A stretch of 64,000 bases of DNA, from positions 54,274,247 to 54,338,246 of the forward strand of contig NW_026262604.1 of assembly GCF_021869535.1 (NCBI RefSeq), read 5' to 3'. Of this stretch, positions 35,982 to 46,499 are shown in pieces; position 1 is the first letter of the stretch, and each line of letters opens with the position of its first letter. This DNA is from Mytilus californianus. Lineage: Eukaryota; Mollusca; Bivalvia; Mytilida; Mytilidae. A model generated the notes under the pieces. It saw only the letters and a list, made by a program, of their open reading frames with translations, made no database searches and was not told the DNA's origin. The translations under genes and the position numbers were made by a program.

Positions 35982-36489
35982 TTAGTTATAGACAGAATCA
36001 GATCTATCATTGTGATTACCACGATAATGATTTTCAGACATGTCGTAATCATCATCTGAGCTTTGACCTCTTGACACATAGTAATCGTTCTCTGACATGT
36101 CTTGAATTCTATTATGTATTGAATGATCATACGTAGTATCATCGGAATCATTACAAGTGTCTTGCAAATGTGAATACGTATTTGATTCAATCTCCTCCGT
36201 TTGCTGTTTGCCACCAACTCTTCGTTGCATGTTGTTATAGGTGCCATCTTTAAGAGAATTATTCGCCCTTGCATAGTCATACATTGTGCTATCTGTGTTT
36301 ACATAATTGTGTCTTGTTCTGTTAATATCCTGATCATTTTCTACTTCAAAATACTGATGATATAATGAACTTTCCATGTTTTTATTGGGGTTTTCATCTG
36401 TTCCAACATCCATGTCGGATTCATATGTTGGGTTTGACCGTGTGACAATCTTTTTTCGTGAGCTTTTTATGGAATCATTGTGTTGTCTT
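35982..36489 (-). CDS. receptor 2 terminal exon: tyrosine-rich cytoplasmic tail
   Basis: The acceptor TTCAATTTTACAG leads into 508 nt coding about 169 residues. It starts basic (RRQHND, SSRKKIV) and then carries many tyrosines: SNPTYES (an NPxY-type PTB/endocytosis motif), LYHQYF, NYVNT (a YxN site of the Grb2 SH2 type), TMYDYA, TYNNM (a YxxM site of the PI3-kinase type), TYSHL, TTYDHS, NDYYVS, DDDYDMS, NHYRG and the C-terminal DSVYN. The second half aligns with the receptor 1 tail (TYSHL, DDSD-like spacer, YDHSIHN, DDDYD, VYN). SH2 and PTB assignments are consensus matches, not evidence of binding. An overlapping frame on the same strand (35969-36280) is a shadow. Confidence 0.88.
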
Positions 36490-37079
36490 CTGTAAAATTG
36501 AATGTAAGTCGAAAGCATGAATAAGTTTCATTCAATAGTCATATTCAGACAAACCTTGGTAGGAAAACATACAAAATTATATAATGTAACATTAGAAATT
36601 GCGTCAACCAGTTGAACGCCTGTTTGATTGTAACACGGATTTTTATTACATTGTGTTTGCATTTATAACTCGTTGGCCTGTATTTGCGTATTGACACAAG
36701 TATATATGGTATTTAAACTTCCAGTCAGTTCAAATTTGTTAAATAAGTTTATAAAAGTATATAATGTACATTAATACGCGTAGAAAAATTAGCATATTTT
36801 CATCTTGAGGTAAGATTTTTCTAAAAATCTGTAGACACAACTTTGTTTAAAAAGTATCTGTTAGTGCTGAAAACATTTCTTTTTTGATGATATAACATAT
36901 TGGTAGGTTGTTGTTTTAGTGTCCTCATCAGAATTTATAAGTCTTGATATCTATAGTGGTAAGAATGCCTAAACGATAAATTTAAGCGTGACGTAGTGAA
37001 GGTACCACGCTGAAAAATCATTAATCATCATAACAACAAACTTAAGGTAGATTAACTTATATCGCAATCTTGGATCGTA

Positions 37080-37650
37080 AAATAGCAGTGCATAATCGGT
37101 TTATTCTTTGTACAAATTTGCAAATTGTGAGACACAATGGTATTTATGTGTAAGCATGTTTATTGAAATAAAGAAAAATAAGTCATTTGTTGTATTATTA
37201 GACTATTTTTACAAATACCAAATATTCGTTTTTGTTCGAATACATTTTTGAACTTGGTCCTATAAGGTGGGAAAACTCTTGTTAATAAATTTTTATAAAT
37301 AAATGTTAATAAAATTTACCTTTTTTAACTTGTAGCAAGAAAAAAAAAATCGCTGACAATATTTTTTATCTTTATTTTCTAAAAGCATATTACAAAACCT
37401 TTCTTCTCATATTTCATCAGGTTCATTTCAAAATTCTATTTGATAGATTTCTTTCCATTCAAAAAAAAGTGTTTATTCTTGAACAATGTATGCAAAATTT
37501 GGCAATTTGTACAACTTGTAGAATGAAAAAAAGCACGATGACCCATACCTCTTATTATATTTTTGAAGAAAAAAAAAACATTGTACATCTACATTTTGGC
37601 GATGTGTAAGAAAAATTTTATCTGAGGAAAAATATAGTGGTGATTTTGAC
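37080..37650. repeat. intronic sequence shared with receptor 1 intron
   Basis: Partner of 9400-9960, same orientation, with AAAGAAAAATAAGT, ACTTGTAGCAAGAAAA, CTTGAACAATGTATG and GCACGATGACCCATAC. It sits between the transmembrane and tail exons of receptor 2. Confidence 0.65.
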
Positions 37651-38491
37651 TACCGGTGACAACTATAATTTTCATATAATTAAAACAAAAAATGGAAACC
37701 CCTAAACAATTATATGGACGAAGTTTAGAAAAGTCACAATTTTATGCGAAGAAATGCATATTTTTCGCTAGTTCTTTTTATGTACATTCTATACGATTAT
37801 ATATCTTTTTTATAAAAGTTTAATTGACTGAATTTCTGGAAGTTAGAATGTTTAATACATTGTATTCGGATGTAATTCAAAGAGTTCGAAATGCACACAA
37901 CATTTTGAATACATTCGATATTACCAGCTTATTGCACATAATTGACCTGAAATGTACTGAGTGGTTGTTTCTGACCTGTGGAAACTTTGAGCTTGCCATT
38001 TAGTATTAATAAGCTAGGCTTTGCTATACTTGAAAACGGTCTGTTGCCCTCTTGATGTCTTTTCCAATTGTATTGTGTCTTAGTTTTACTGTCACGATGG
38101 TATTTAAGCCACATATCTTTTATTATTTTCCCTAACAATTGAGAGACTGTTGCGATTGACAACACAGCAGCGTAAAAATTGGAAAGAGATAACTTTAGCT
38201 GTTCAAGTAATATTGTTCAACTTACTCGTGTACCACCAGTTTTGATTGAGTAAGTGTTATATGGAGTGGTATTTTTTTGCCTTCTTTTGCTTTAAGAATT
38301 CAACGTCTACAACTTAAAATCTAGGTGCATTTTTGCATTTAAGAAATTAGGTTATTGACATTAACAAACGAATTTTCAAAATTTCCTGAAACAGTTTCTT
38401 TAAATGTTTTTAGTTTACGAATGTAAGCATTACTTCAAACAGATTTTTGTTTTTTTGATAAAACACGTGATTAATTATATCACAACTGTAC

Positions 38492-38564
38492 CTGTACAAC
38501 AAAACTCCAACCGCAAGAAATATTAGTAAGAATCCAGCTACAACTCCGCCTGCAATGGTACCAC
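38492..38564 (-). CDS. receptor 2 transmembrane exon
   Basis: A 73-nt exon with acceptor CGTTGTCAG and donor GTACAG enters in phase 1 and leaves in phase 2, like its receptor 1 counterpart. It encodes GTIAGGVVAGFLLIFLAVGV followed by LLY and an arginine completed in the next exon: one helix of about 22 residues with a basic stop-transfer flank. Confidence 0.88.
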
Positions 38565-39594
38565 CTGACAACGAATATGCAGGTTAATAGCTAATTTTTT
38601 ATTATTGTTGCCTTATTTATATTATATATACAATGTAATATAGAATGATAATCTAAAATAATCTGTATATTATTGAAAATAGTTATATGTTTGTTTGGCA
38701 AGTTGCTCAAATCAGACCTTGATATTTTGTAAGACCATATGTTGAACTCCACATGCTATATTTTGCATGTCTTGTTATATGCTACTGTGGTTTTTTCTAT
38801 TTGTTTATTTGTTGCAAATGATGACCGTATTCAGTTTATTTGGTAACCAAGCCAGGATTGTGTTTTAAAGTGGTTAATTATTAGACGATAAACTAAAACA
38901 TTATGGAGTATAGCTAAACAAAGAAAGATGTCAACAAACTTTTACGTTAAACGACGGCTGTGAGCCAAATGGACCAATAAATTCTTGATATTTACCCTGG
39001 ATGCCCTTCAAACTTAAACGGACAAAATTACATATTTGCTTTCTGGATTGATCGAACTTAAAGAGAAACTGTCCTTTCATATTAAGTTTGTTCAACTTCA
39101 TGGTCATTCTGTTTTTAACTCTACTGAGCACAAGTTTTTTTAATGTTTAATTTTACGACATATGATAGAAAATCAAAGAATATGGGGTATCCATCTATGA
39201 TAAAAAATCAGTACATGAACAGCAATAGTCACACACAAAACAAAGAAACAGCGCTTTTATTTCTGTTTTTCATCTCAAACATGTCAAAGTAAAGGCTTTC
39301 AACAAGGAGAAAAATAAAAAACGCTCATCGCACTGCAAGTTTAAGATGACCTCTAGCACCGTTTTGATGAGGTTTGATAAGGTCTAGATATGCATAGGGA
39401 AGGTTTGTGCGCATGTAAGACTGATTAAATCTGAAAACAGTGTATGCCTTTACCAAGTCATGTATGTTTGTATTTGTTTATGTTTGTGTTTGTGCTTTTT
39501 CTGTAAATTCAGGTGTTGGTAGTTAGTGTTGTCTTTTGTACGATATGCAAATCAGATAATAATTTGTTTTCCTAAACATGTGAACGACTCTTAC

Positions 39595-39642
39595 CTGGAA
39601 ATTTTTTCTTTGTTTGATCTTTAACTCGACTTCCTACTGGAA
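39595..39642 (-). CDS. receptor 2 stalk exon
   Basis: A 48-nt phase 1-1 exon with acceptor ATTTATACAG and donor GTAAGA codes for VPVGSRVKDQTKKKFP. Its PVxxR...K pattern, length and position directly before the transmembrane exon match the receptor 1 stalk microexons (PVDDRSTKSH). Receptor 2 thus appears to have a single unit where receptor 1 has several. The unit is more basic than those of receptor 1. Confidence 0.7.
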
Positions 39643-40294
39643 CTGTATAAATTGATAACATATTAGCTTACTGAATCATTTGTTATATTTTAAATACTTG
39701 TTTGATGATATGTCAAATGCAAAGATGGATAGAAAGATATAATATACATTTAAAATAAACAATACAAGTATGTTCATCTATATGTTTTCCGATCCTAAAA
39801 ATGTATATCTTGTTCTAATGTTTCACTTCTCTAACAGCCATACTCATTATTGAGTTTGATTCTTTTAAAAAATATTTTGTTTTCTATTAAATTTGAATGA
39901 ATAATCTCTCATGGTTGTGGGATGTTATCAATGTCTCGCATTAGGAGATATGTCTCGTATCACACTGCACAGAGTGTGATACAAAAAAGTGATAGGAAAA
40001 TGCTTAACTTTAATTTGCCTTACATGACACGATATTGCGATTGTCTACTCGGTAGGTCATTGACGACTTGCAATGGTTAAAAAAATGTAAATTTCGTCTA
40101 CAGTAACGGAGATATGCGATTTCTTCTATAATTTATAAAACCCTTTTCATCTGAAAATCCTGAAATATTACATTCTAAGGGATATATGTATATATGTGAC
40201 ATCATAATGATATGTGCAAATGACAGGATCAATGATTCGCCGATTTTTTTTATTTTTTTTTTATTTAATGAAAATGTTTACCATAAGAGTCATA

Positions 40295-40425
40295 GGGCTA
40301 ATAAATCATGAGAATTGAATATCGCTTGATATCAGCTTGATATCAGCTTTCGTTATAATTATATTGAAATTAAATAACTCGAGCTGATATCAAGCGAAAT
40401 CGTTATGAAACCTAAGATTAGCCCT
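40295..40425. mobile_element. palindromic MITE-like element, copy 2
   Basis: Ends GGGCTAAT and ATTAGCCC are inverted. Inner arms share GAATATCGCTTGATATCAGC and its complement. The core matches the element at 1360-1512, so the two are family members. It lies in the intron between the stalk exon and the third lectin-like exon. Confidence 0.65.
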
Positions 40426-40618
40426 TAGCACATCATTTTAATTGCAGTTGTTTATACAATTGATGACAGTCTCTAATATTTTGTGTATAAAATCTAGCAT
40501 AGCAATAAATAAAGAAACGTATGGAGTTAGCATTGATGGCAGAACAACGTGAATGTTGAAAAGTATAAACTGTTGACAATCAAGTGAACAATATGTTACC
40601 GTTGTTACTCAAATCTAC

Positions 40619-40909
40619 CTTTGCATTTGTAAATTATTTTTAGTTGATTATTCCCGTTTTTCCCTGTGTGATATGGTATATCACATTTAGATGTTCCATT
40701 ACAAATACTTGATATATCCGTTGTCTTGTTTGGAGCATTTCCGGCGATGAGGTTAGCTCTTTTACAATTGGATTTGTCAATCCAAGCTTTGGAAATATCT
40801 ATCATATTGTTATTTCGACAACTGATTGATGTAGTACTGTCTTCTTTGATCGTTAAGCATGTTTCATCTAGAAGGCAAATCGGACAAAAGTTGTTTGAAA
40901 CTGGTAAAG
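40619..40909 (-). CDS. receptor 2 third SUEL-like lectin-domain exon
   Basis: A 291-nt phase 1-1 exon has the acceptor CATTTTTCAG and donor GTAGAT and encodes about 97 residues. It has eight cysteines, in FCPIC, DETC, SISC, SNC, SIC, SKC and YKC. The order ETC..., SISCRNN, MIDISKAW, DKSNC, TDISSICNG, SKCDIP and IIYKC is that of the SUEL/rhamnose-binding lectin domain (C..., ISC, I.I..A.., C, T.I...C.G, C.V, (L/I).Y.C). It is the best match to the family in the window. The usual YGR triad is not conserved (KAWIDK). The N-terminal LPVSNNFC resembles the stalk units and links to the Ser/Thr-rich exon. Confidence 0.85.
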
Positions 40910-41449
40910 CTGAAAAATGCAATTGCTACATAAAACGTAACTGTACAAGTCAGTAGATACAATGTTCATACATTTTCAACTAAGACAACAATAGTTTACT
41001 CTAATCTCGCAAATCGATTAAAACGGTAATCAAGGTAACAAACAAAAACGGAGGCATACTATAATTCTCATGAAACCCTATGAATTTGTAAGGGGTAATA
41101 TAATAATCTTTCAAATTCTAAATTGGAAAGTATGAGCTGCAAATGAATGCCGTTGCAATGCAGTATTCAGGGCCGTCCTAAACTTGAAGGTAGGTGTGCG
41201 TTTTTGCTTCATGTTAAGAACGTGACTGTGCGCTTTTGCGACATGTCGAAGGTCTCCATCTCACTCTCTGTATGCACTGACAGTAATTCAAGGGACTGGA
41301 TAAGGCTTCTCGTGTGCATTCTTTTATTTTCTTTCCACGAGTCTATATAGCAATTCGCCTCTTTTCCATAATTTAAATATTCAATCATTTCCAATACGAC
41401 AACACAGATATGAATGTATATAGTACCTGTAAATATGCATTTCGTGGAT

Positions 41450-41730
41450 ATAAGAAGATGTGGTATGAGTGCCAATGAGACAACTCTCCATCCAAGTCAA
41501 CATTTATAAAAGTAAACCATTATAGGTTAAAGTACGGTCTTCAACACGGAGCATTGGCTCACACCGAACAGCAAGCTATAAAGGGCCCCTAAAAATTACT
41601 AGTGTAAAACACTTATGAACAAAATCAACAAACGACAACTACTGAACATCAGATTCCTGACTTAGGACAGGTGCAAACAATTGCAGCGGGTTTAAACGTT
41701 TTAATGGTACCAAACCTTCACCCTTTTTCT
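41450..41730 (+). repeat. dispersed mussel repeat R1
   Basis: Begins GAAGATGTGGTATGAGTGCC then GAGACAACTCTCCATCC, continues AAAGTACGGTCTTCAACACG and TATAAAGGGCCCCTAAAAAT, ending near TTCCTGACTTAGGACAGG. It lies in the intron 5' of the third lectin-like exon. Confidence 0.75.
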
Positions 41731-42429
41731 GAAACAATAGTGTAACATCACAACATAGAAAGACAAACTATAAAATATCAACTGAAATGGCTTAACTCAA
41801 TCAAAGGATATACTAACACAAGTGAACATACACTGAACAAATAAATTTGACCTATGATACAATGTAAATACAAAATACATAAACTAAGGGAGGAATAATA
41901 AAAGTAACATGTTATACCGCTATGAAATGTTAAAAAAATTAAGAAAAACAATATGCTCGAACAAAAATATGAGCCATTTGCAATTACTTTAAACACAGGT
42001 AAATGAAAATAATTTGTTGTTAGGTATACGTGTACAGTTCAAATAGAGAAAGACAATATTTTTACAAATAGATAATTTTGATGTTCATAGTACGAAGTGA
42101 AAATTTATAGTAATACCAAACACTTATCAAAGCTGGTATATAGACCAGATATAACCCTGAATAACATTAAATAACAAAAAAGCATTACAATTAGTATCAA
42201 CAGGTCAAATAAGCAAGAAAGTACGACTTGAGAGTACTCGCAGTTACTGACAGCTAGTTAGAAGCCAAAAACAATTAATAATAAAAAAAAAATCATGCAT
42301 CATAGACTAAAATCAACTAAAACACATCCCAGGGATTTAGTATTTTAACGTCATGGACAGTCAAAGAATATATGACTTGTGCAATGCAAAAAATAAATGT
42401 ATCGACAGGCAGTAGGATAGTTAGGAGTT

Positions 42430-43480
42430 TAACCTCTTTATAGATCAAAATGAACGTGGATGTGTCTGTATACATCCCGTTTGAAAAGAATACAAATTTG
42501 ATTATGTTTTAATTTGCTGATGATAAAATCACTACACACACGGGCATAACGAACGAGTTGGGATATATAAACACCGTATGATGGAGCCAAATGAACATCG
42601 CCGTCTAAAAAAGGAAAATTAACAATAGCAAATGAAAAGTCGTCTCTTTTGTCGTAAATTTTCGTATGGAGTTTTCCTTTGGAGATTGAAATGTCCAAAT
42701 CTAGAAAAGGACAACTACTGCTGTTTATGTTATATTTAGTTAAAGTAAGTTCTATTGGGTAAATTTCGGTAGTATATTTAGAGAACTCTGGAGTATTTGA
42801 CGAAAAAATATCATAAAGATAACGGAAGGTATTGTTGCATGTATCAACCAAATGTATTAATGACGTGTCTTTACTGAGTTTGGTCATAAATTGAGATTCA
42901 TAGCAATACAGGAATAAATCTGCTATTAATGGGCACAGTTAGTGCAAATATGAATACCTACTACTTGTCGATACACTTTATCGCCGAAACGTACATATAT
43001 ATTGTCCAGGAGAAAATTTAAAGCTTCAATCCTATCTTCACATTTCCAGTAAGTGTATCTAGCATACTTTCCTTTTTCGTTACAGAAAAAGGCTTTAAAC
43101 GAGTTACAGCAAATAAATTTGTAATGAGATCTTTTAAAAGACCATTTAATTAAATATGAAAACTTTTTCTTGATAAGATTGTGTGGATGTGTAGTATAGA
43201 GAGTAGAAAAATCATAACTGTCAACAGATTTAAAAGGACCATCAAAAGCATGTATTTTATCTAAAACCTCTATAGAATTTTTAACACTCCAAAAATAATT
43301 ATTACCATTATTTTCATAAACTTTATTACAAAAGTTAATAACAAGTTATTTGATAGTAGTAAGTGAGGTAGTTAGAAGCACTGATAGATTGGTAGTAGAA
43401 CACTTACTAAATGCGGAGATCGGAATTAAAAGACTATTTATGTATAATGTATGTATTACTAATACTACCACATAAAAGAA
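42430..43480 (-). pseudogene. Penelope-like reverse transcriptase relic
   Basis: Minus-strand reading in several frames gives SYDFSTLYT (43200 region), then LNFLLDNIYVRFGDKVYRQV, and an open stretch at 42887-42438 with IYPIELTLTKYN, PFLDLDISISKGKLHTKIYD and YGVYISQLVRYARVC. These motifs are those of Penelope-like element reverse transcriptases and parallel the copies at 44354 and 60594, but with enough divergence to be another family. The catalytic motif reads FRYLYD, so one of the two active-site aspartates is replaced by tyrosine. Frameshifts and stops add to the evidence that it is dead. It sits in the receptor 2 intron just 3' of the Ser/Thr-rich exon. Confidence 0.85.
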
Positions 43481-43567
43481 CATTGAAAACGGTATGACTT
43501 CATACACTTTTTTGTTGTTTTCAACTTTTCGTCTGTACTTCTCTTATTTGATTTTTATATTTCTTAC

Positions 43568-43711
43568 TTGCAGGTTGAAAAGATGTACTTAAAGGTACAA
43601 CTCTAGGAATAAATGTTGATAGTAATGATGTGGTCCTGGAGATAACCGAGTGCACTGCTTTCGATGTTGTTGCAGTTGTAAACACATCCATACTGTTTGT
43701 TGTCGACAACC
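43568..43711 (-). CDS. receptor 2 Ser/Thr-rich (mucin-like) exon
   Basis: A 144-nt phase 1-1 exon with acceptor TATGTTTAAG and donor GTAAGA codes for 48 residues starting GLSTTNSMDVFTTATTSKAV and ending PLSTSFQPA. About 40 percent are serine or threonine with several prolines, and there are no cysteines, which suits an O-glycosylated spacer between lectin domains two and three. Because it is symmetric, skipping it would keep the frame. I cannot exclude that it is optional. Retroelement relics lie on both sides. Confidence 0.7.
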
Positions 43712-44080
43712 CTTAAACATAAAATGCATTCTATTTAAGAAGAGTACAGCACAATATCCTGCTTTCGATAACTATATGCAAAACATGGCTTATGCACACT
43801 TCCGCTTTTAGTTGTAGTTTGTGTCGCCTAATCCTTAATTTTTGTGTAGCGTTTTAAATTTTTGTTGCCTCTTGGTTTTCATTTGTTTTTGTTTTTTTTT
43901 TTGTTTTTTTTTTTTTAATTTTTAGTGAATTTCTTTAAAAAAAGTGATGTCTGGTTTATTTGCGATTGGTTGGTTGTAGTATACTGTAAAGTTCATGTTT
44001 TCAGTATTTTCCTGTCCAAGTGAGGTCGATACGTTCCTATTGAAGATATTTCTAGTAAAATGAAATCAGTAGCTTACTTT

Positions 44081-44196
44081 AAGTTGTTAAATGTGATATA
44101 TGCTTTTTTTGTTTTTTTACGAGGTTGTGAAATGTGATATATGCTTTTTTTGTTTTTTTACGAGGTTGTGAAATGTGATATATGCTTTTTTTTGTG
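44081..44196. repeat. tandem repeat, 42-bp unit, three copies
   Basis: GTGATATATGCTTTTTTTG followed by a T run and ACGAGGTTGTGAAAT recurs three times, the first two units almost identical. Confidence 0.85.
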
Positions 44197-44221
44197 CTTC
44201 TTTGTTAAATATTTGTTTGTT

Positions 44222-44353
44222 TTTGTTGTGATTAAGATTGTGACACGGTGTTGACTGCTGTACCCCTAATTTGACATTTTTACCTATTATGTCTGCTTGT
44301 ATTATTCACGCATCGTTGTCAATATAATGGAATTTGATGCGACTGTCATACAA
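44222..44353 (+). repeat. R3 repeat, left part of split copy
   Basis: GATTAAGATTGTGACACGG up to GCGACTGTCATACAA matches R3 at 17845-17970. It is interrupted exactly at TGTCATACAA and resumes at 45574 after the retroelement. Confidence 0.75.
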
Positions 44354-45573
44354 AAGAGGGACGAAAGATACCAGAGAAACAGTCAAAATCATAGATCGAA
44401 AACAAACTGACAACGCCATGGCCAAAAATAAAGACAAACAGACAAATAATAGTACAGATGACACAACATAGAACACTAAAGACTAAGCAACACGAACCCC
44501 ACCAAAAACTGGGGGTAATCTCAGGTGCTCCGGAAGGGTAAGTAGTGGCACCCGTCGTGTTGCTTATGTTATTACAAATCCGGTATATAGTCTAATTCGG
44601 TAGGTCACATTCGTGAAAAGGGAAGGGTATTGTAGTTACATATCCGATATCATCTGTGAAACGGTTATTCCATAACGGTCAACCAACTCGTGATGGCGTT
44701 CGTAAAATTTACGAAGGGATGATTTCAACTTCACCATTTGGAACTCTTGGTTTAATATCTTCCTTGTGAGCAGCAATCCTCTATCAAGGAAATACAAGCC
44801 CGGGAATATCGTATCAATTAGGAGATATATACTCCGTACGCAGGCGCTGCTGGAATGTTGCTACATAGAAATGGAAAGTTCACAATTGGGAAGCTGAAAT
44901 CATCTCTTTTGTCGTAAAGTTTTGTTTTCAACCGACCGTCATTGTCAACTTCTAGATGTCAAGATATGAGGCAGACTTAACAATATCTGTAGTATCCTTT
45001 ATCTCTAGTTCGATGGGATAGATTCGTTCAACATAGTCACCAAATTTTGTATTATTTAGTGAGAGAACATCATCTATATAGCGGAACGTAAAGTTAAAGG
45101 ATATTGCTAACTTCTTATCTTTCTTCCTAAGAAGTTCCTGTATGAAGTCAGCCTCATAAGAATAGAGAAACAAGTCGGTAAGAAAAGAGGGACGAAATAT
45201 ACCAGATGGACAGTCAAACTCATAGATCGAAAACAAACTGACAACGCCATGGCCAAAAATAAAAAGACAAACAGAGAAGAGGGGCACAATTGGTTCCCAT
45301 TGGAATTCCGACAGTCTGTTGAAAAACACGTCCTCAAAACGTAACAAATATGTTGTCAATCAAGAAATCAAGCATCTTGATAATGTCAGTTTCAGAGAAA
45401 TTTTTGTTTGAATCAGAGTGATTCTTTACAAAGTAGGATTTATCCCTCCCCAAGACAAGATACCTGTATCTACATTCGCCATTATTTTTAATGAAACAAA
45501 GTAATACCAACTCTTTCAATTTGTCTTTTAGTTTGGAATGGGGAATACTTGTGTAAAGTGTAGAAAATTCAAA
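44354..45573 (-). mobile_element. 5'-truncated Penelope-like element
   Basis: The insertion is flanked by a 10-bp direct repeat TGTCATACAA (44344-44353 and 45574-45583), a clear target-site duplication inside repeat R3. On the minus strand it begins within the reverse transcriptase at FEFSTLYTSIPHSKLK, includes GRDKSYFVKNHS, FSETDIIKMLDFLIDNI, FTFRYIDDVLSLNN (catalytic YIDD) and IYPIELEI, and ends in the 3' tail that also closes the element at 60594. An in-frame TGA at 45334-45336 and a small internal insertion break the frame. The downstream part (LDLHLEI, thumb region) is shortened. It is not autonomous. Confidence 0.88.
45190..45290 (-). mobile_element. short Penelope-like tail inserted in the element above
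   Basis: About 100 bases containing GATCGAAAACAAACTGACAA and CAACGCCATGGCCAAAAATA, the terminal part of the element's own 3' tail, lie in the middle of its reverse transcriptase. Flanking AAGAAAAGAGGG and GAGAAGAGGGG resemble a duplicated target of which only one copy (AAGAAGAGGGG) is present at the matching place in the copy at 61465. This looks like a second, extremely 5'-truncated insertion. Confidence 0.7.
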
Positions 45574-45583
45574 TGTCATACAA

Positions 45584-45762
45584 GTGAGAGGTTTAGCGCT
45601 ATAAAACCAGGTTCAATCCACCATTTTTTACATAAGAAAATGTCTGTACCAATGACAGTTGTTGTCCATTCGTTTGATGTGTTTGTGCTTTTGATTTTGC
45701 CATTTGATTAGGGACTTTCCGTTTTGACTTTTCCTCGGAGTTCAGTATTTTTGTGATTAATA
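45584..45762 (+). repeat. R3 repeat, right part of split copy
   Basis: GTGAGAGGTTTAGCGCTATA, GGTTCAATCCACCATTTTTT and GGGACTTTCCGTTTTGAC continue R3 after the retroelement insertion. Confidence 0.75.
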
Positions 45763-46252
45763 TTTTCTACAATTGGCGACCATATCGTGCCAAATCAGGA
45801 AAGTCAATTGTTGTATCAACGGCTGCAAATATTTTTATTAACCTACTACATTGAAATAATAATCAGTATACATATTTCTATTTATTTTTTTTTCCTTGTG
45901 GGTTGAGGGACAGGCGGATTTGTTGTAAAGCTGCTAGAAAATGTATCTTGACCGTTTTATAGTGCGGCAGAATAGCTATTGGTATCCTATTTCTGGCAAG
46001 ACTTGTTTTCCATTTCTTACTAGACCAGTAAAGTTATTTTACAAAATCAGCATGCCCCTCTAGGAAATATAAGGGATAATTGGTTCATCTTTTAATAAAC
46101 AGAATTATATGTAACAATATAAACATGTTTATACGATTGATTACATGTAATTAAAAACAATCAATATCAAATCTTAATTAACATCAAATTAAATGATACC
46201 AAATTCCATCAAATAAGCTAAACCTTTTTTTTATTTAAGATAACGGGTGTCA
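45763..46252. other. unassigned intron sequence
   Basis: Nothing recognisable beyond AT-rich intron of receptor 2. No exon with matching phase and lectin-like cysteines was found here. Confidence 0.4.
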
Positions 46253-46440
46253 TGAGGAGAATGATCTACTAACCTTTCCAGATTACCTGCGATCACCCCC
46301 ATTTTGTGGAAGGGATTGTTCCTCACAGTCTTTAGTTTTCTATGTTGTATTTCGTAGACTTTTGTTTGTCTTTACGTAAGTTTTCATTTTTTGCCATGCA
46401 GTTTGTCTTCAACTAATGAATTTGAATATACCTTTATAAA
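46253..46440 (+). mobile_element. Penelope-like 3' tail, opposite orientation
   Basis: On the plus strand ACGGGTGTCATGAGGAG, CTGCGATCACCCCCATTTTG, CTTTAGTTTTCTATGTTGTA and GCCATGCAGTTTGTCTTCAA follow the reverse complement of the tail at 60602-60810 with many substitutions. It is therefore an older, 5'-truncated insertion in the other orientation. Confidence 0.65.
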
Positions 46441-46499
46441 AGTTCGGTGATCAGTCTCATTCGGTGAGGTCTTAAACGATGTATAAATATTTCTGGTAC

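Noticed and set aside
35969-36280. 102-codon frame rich in isoleucine and methionine
   Set aside because: It is a shadow of the receptor 2 tail exon in another frame.
40726-40956. plus-strand frame opposite the third lectin-like exon
   Set aside because: Antisense shadow. The minus strand has phased splice sites and the cysteine pattern.
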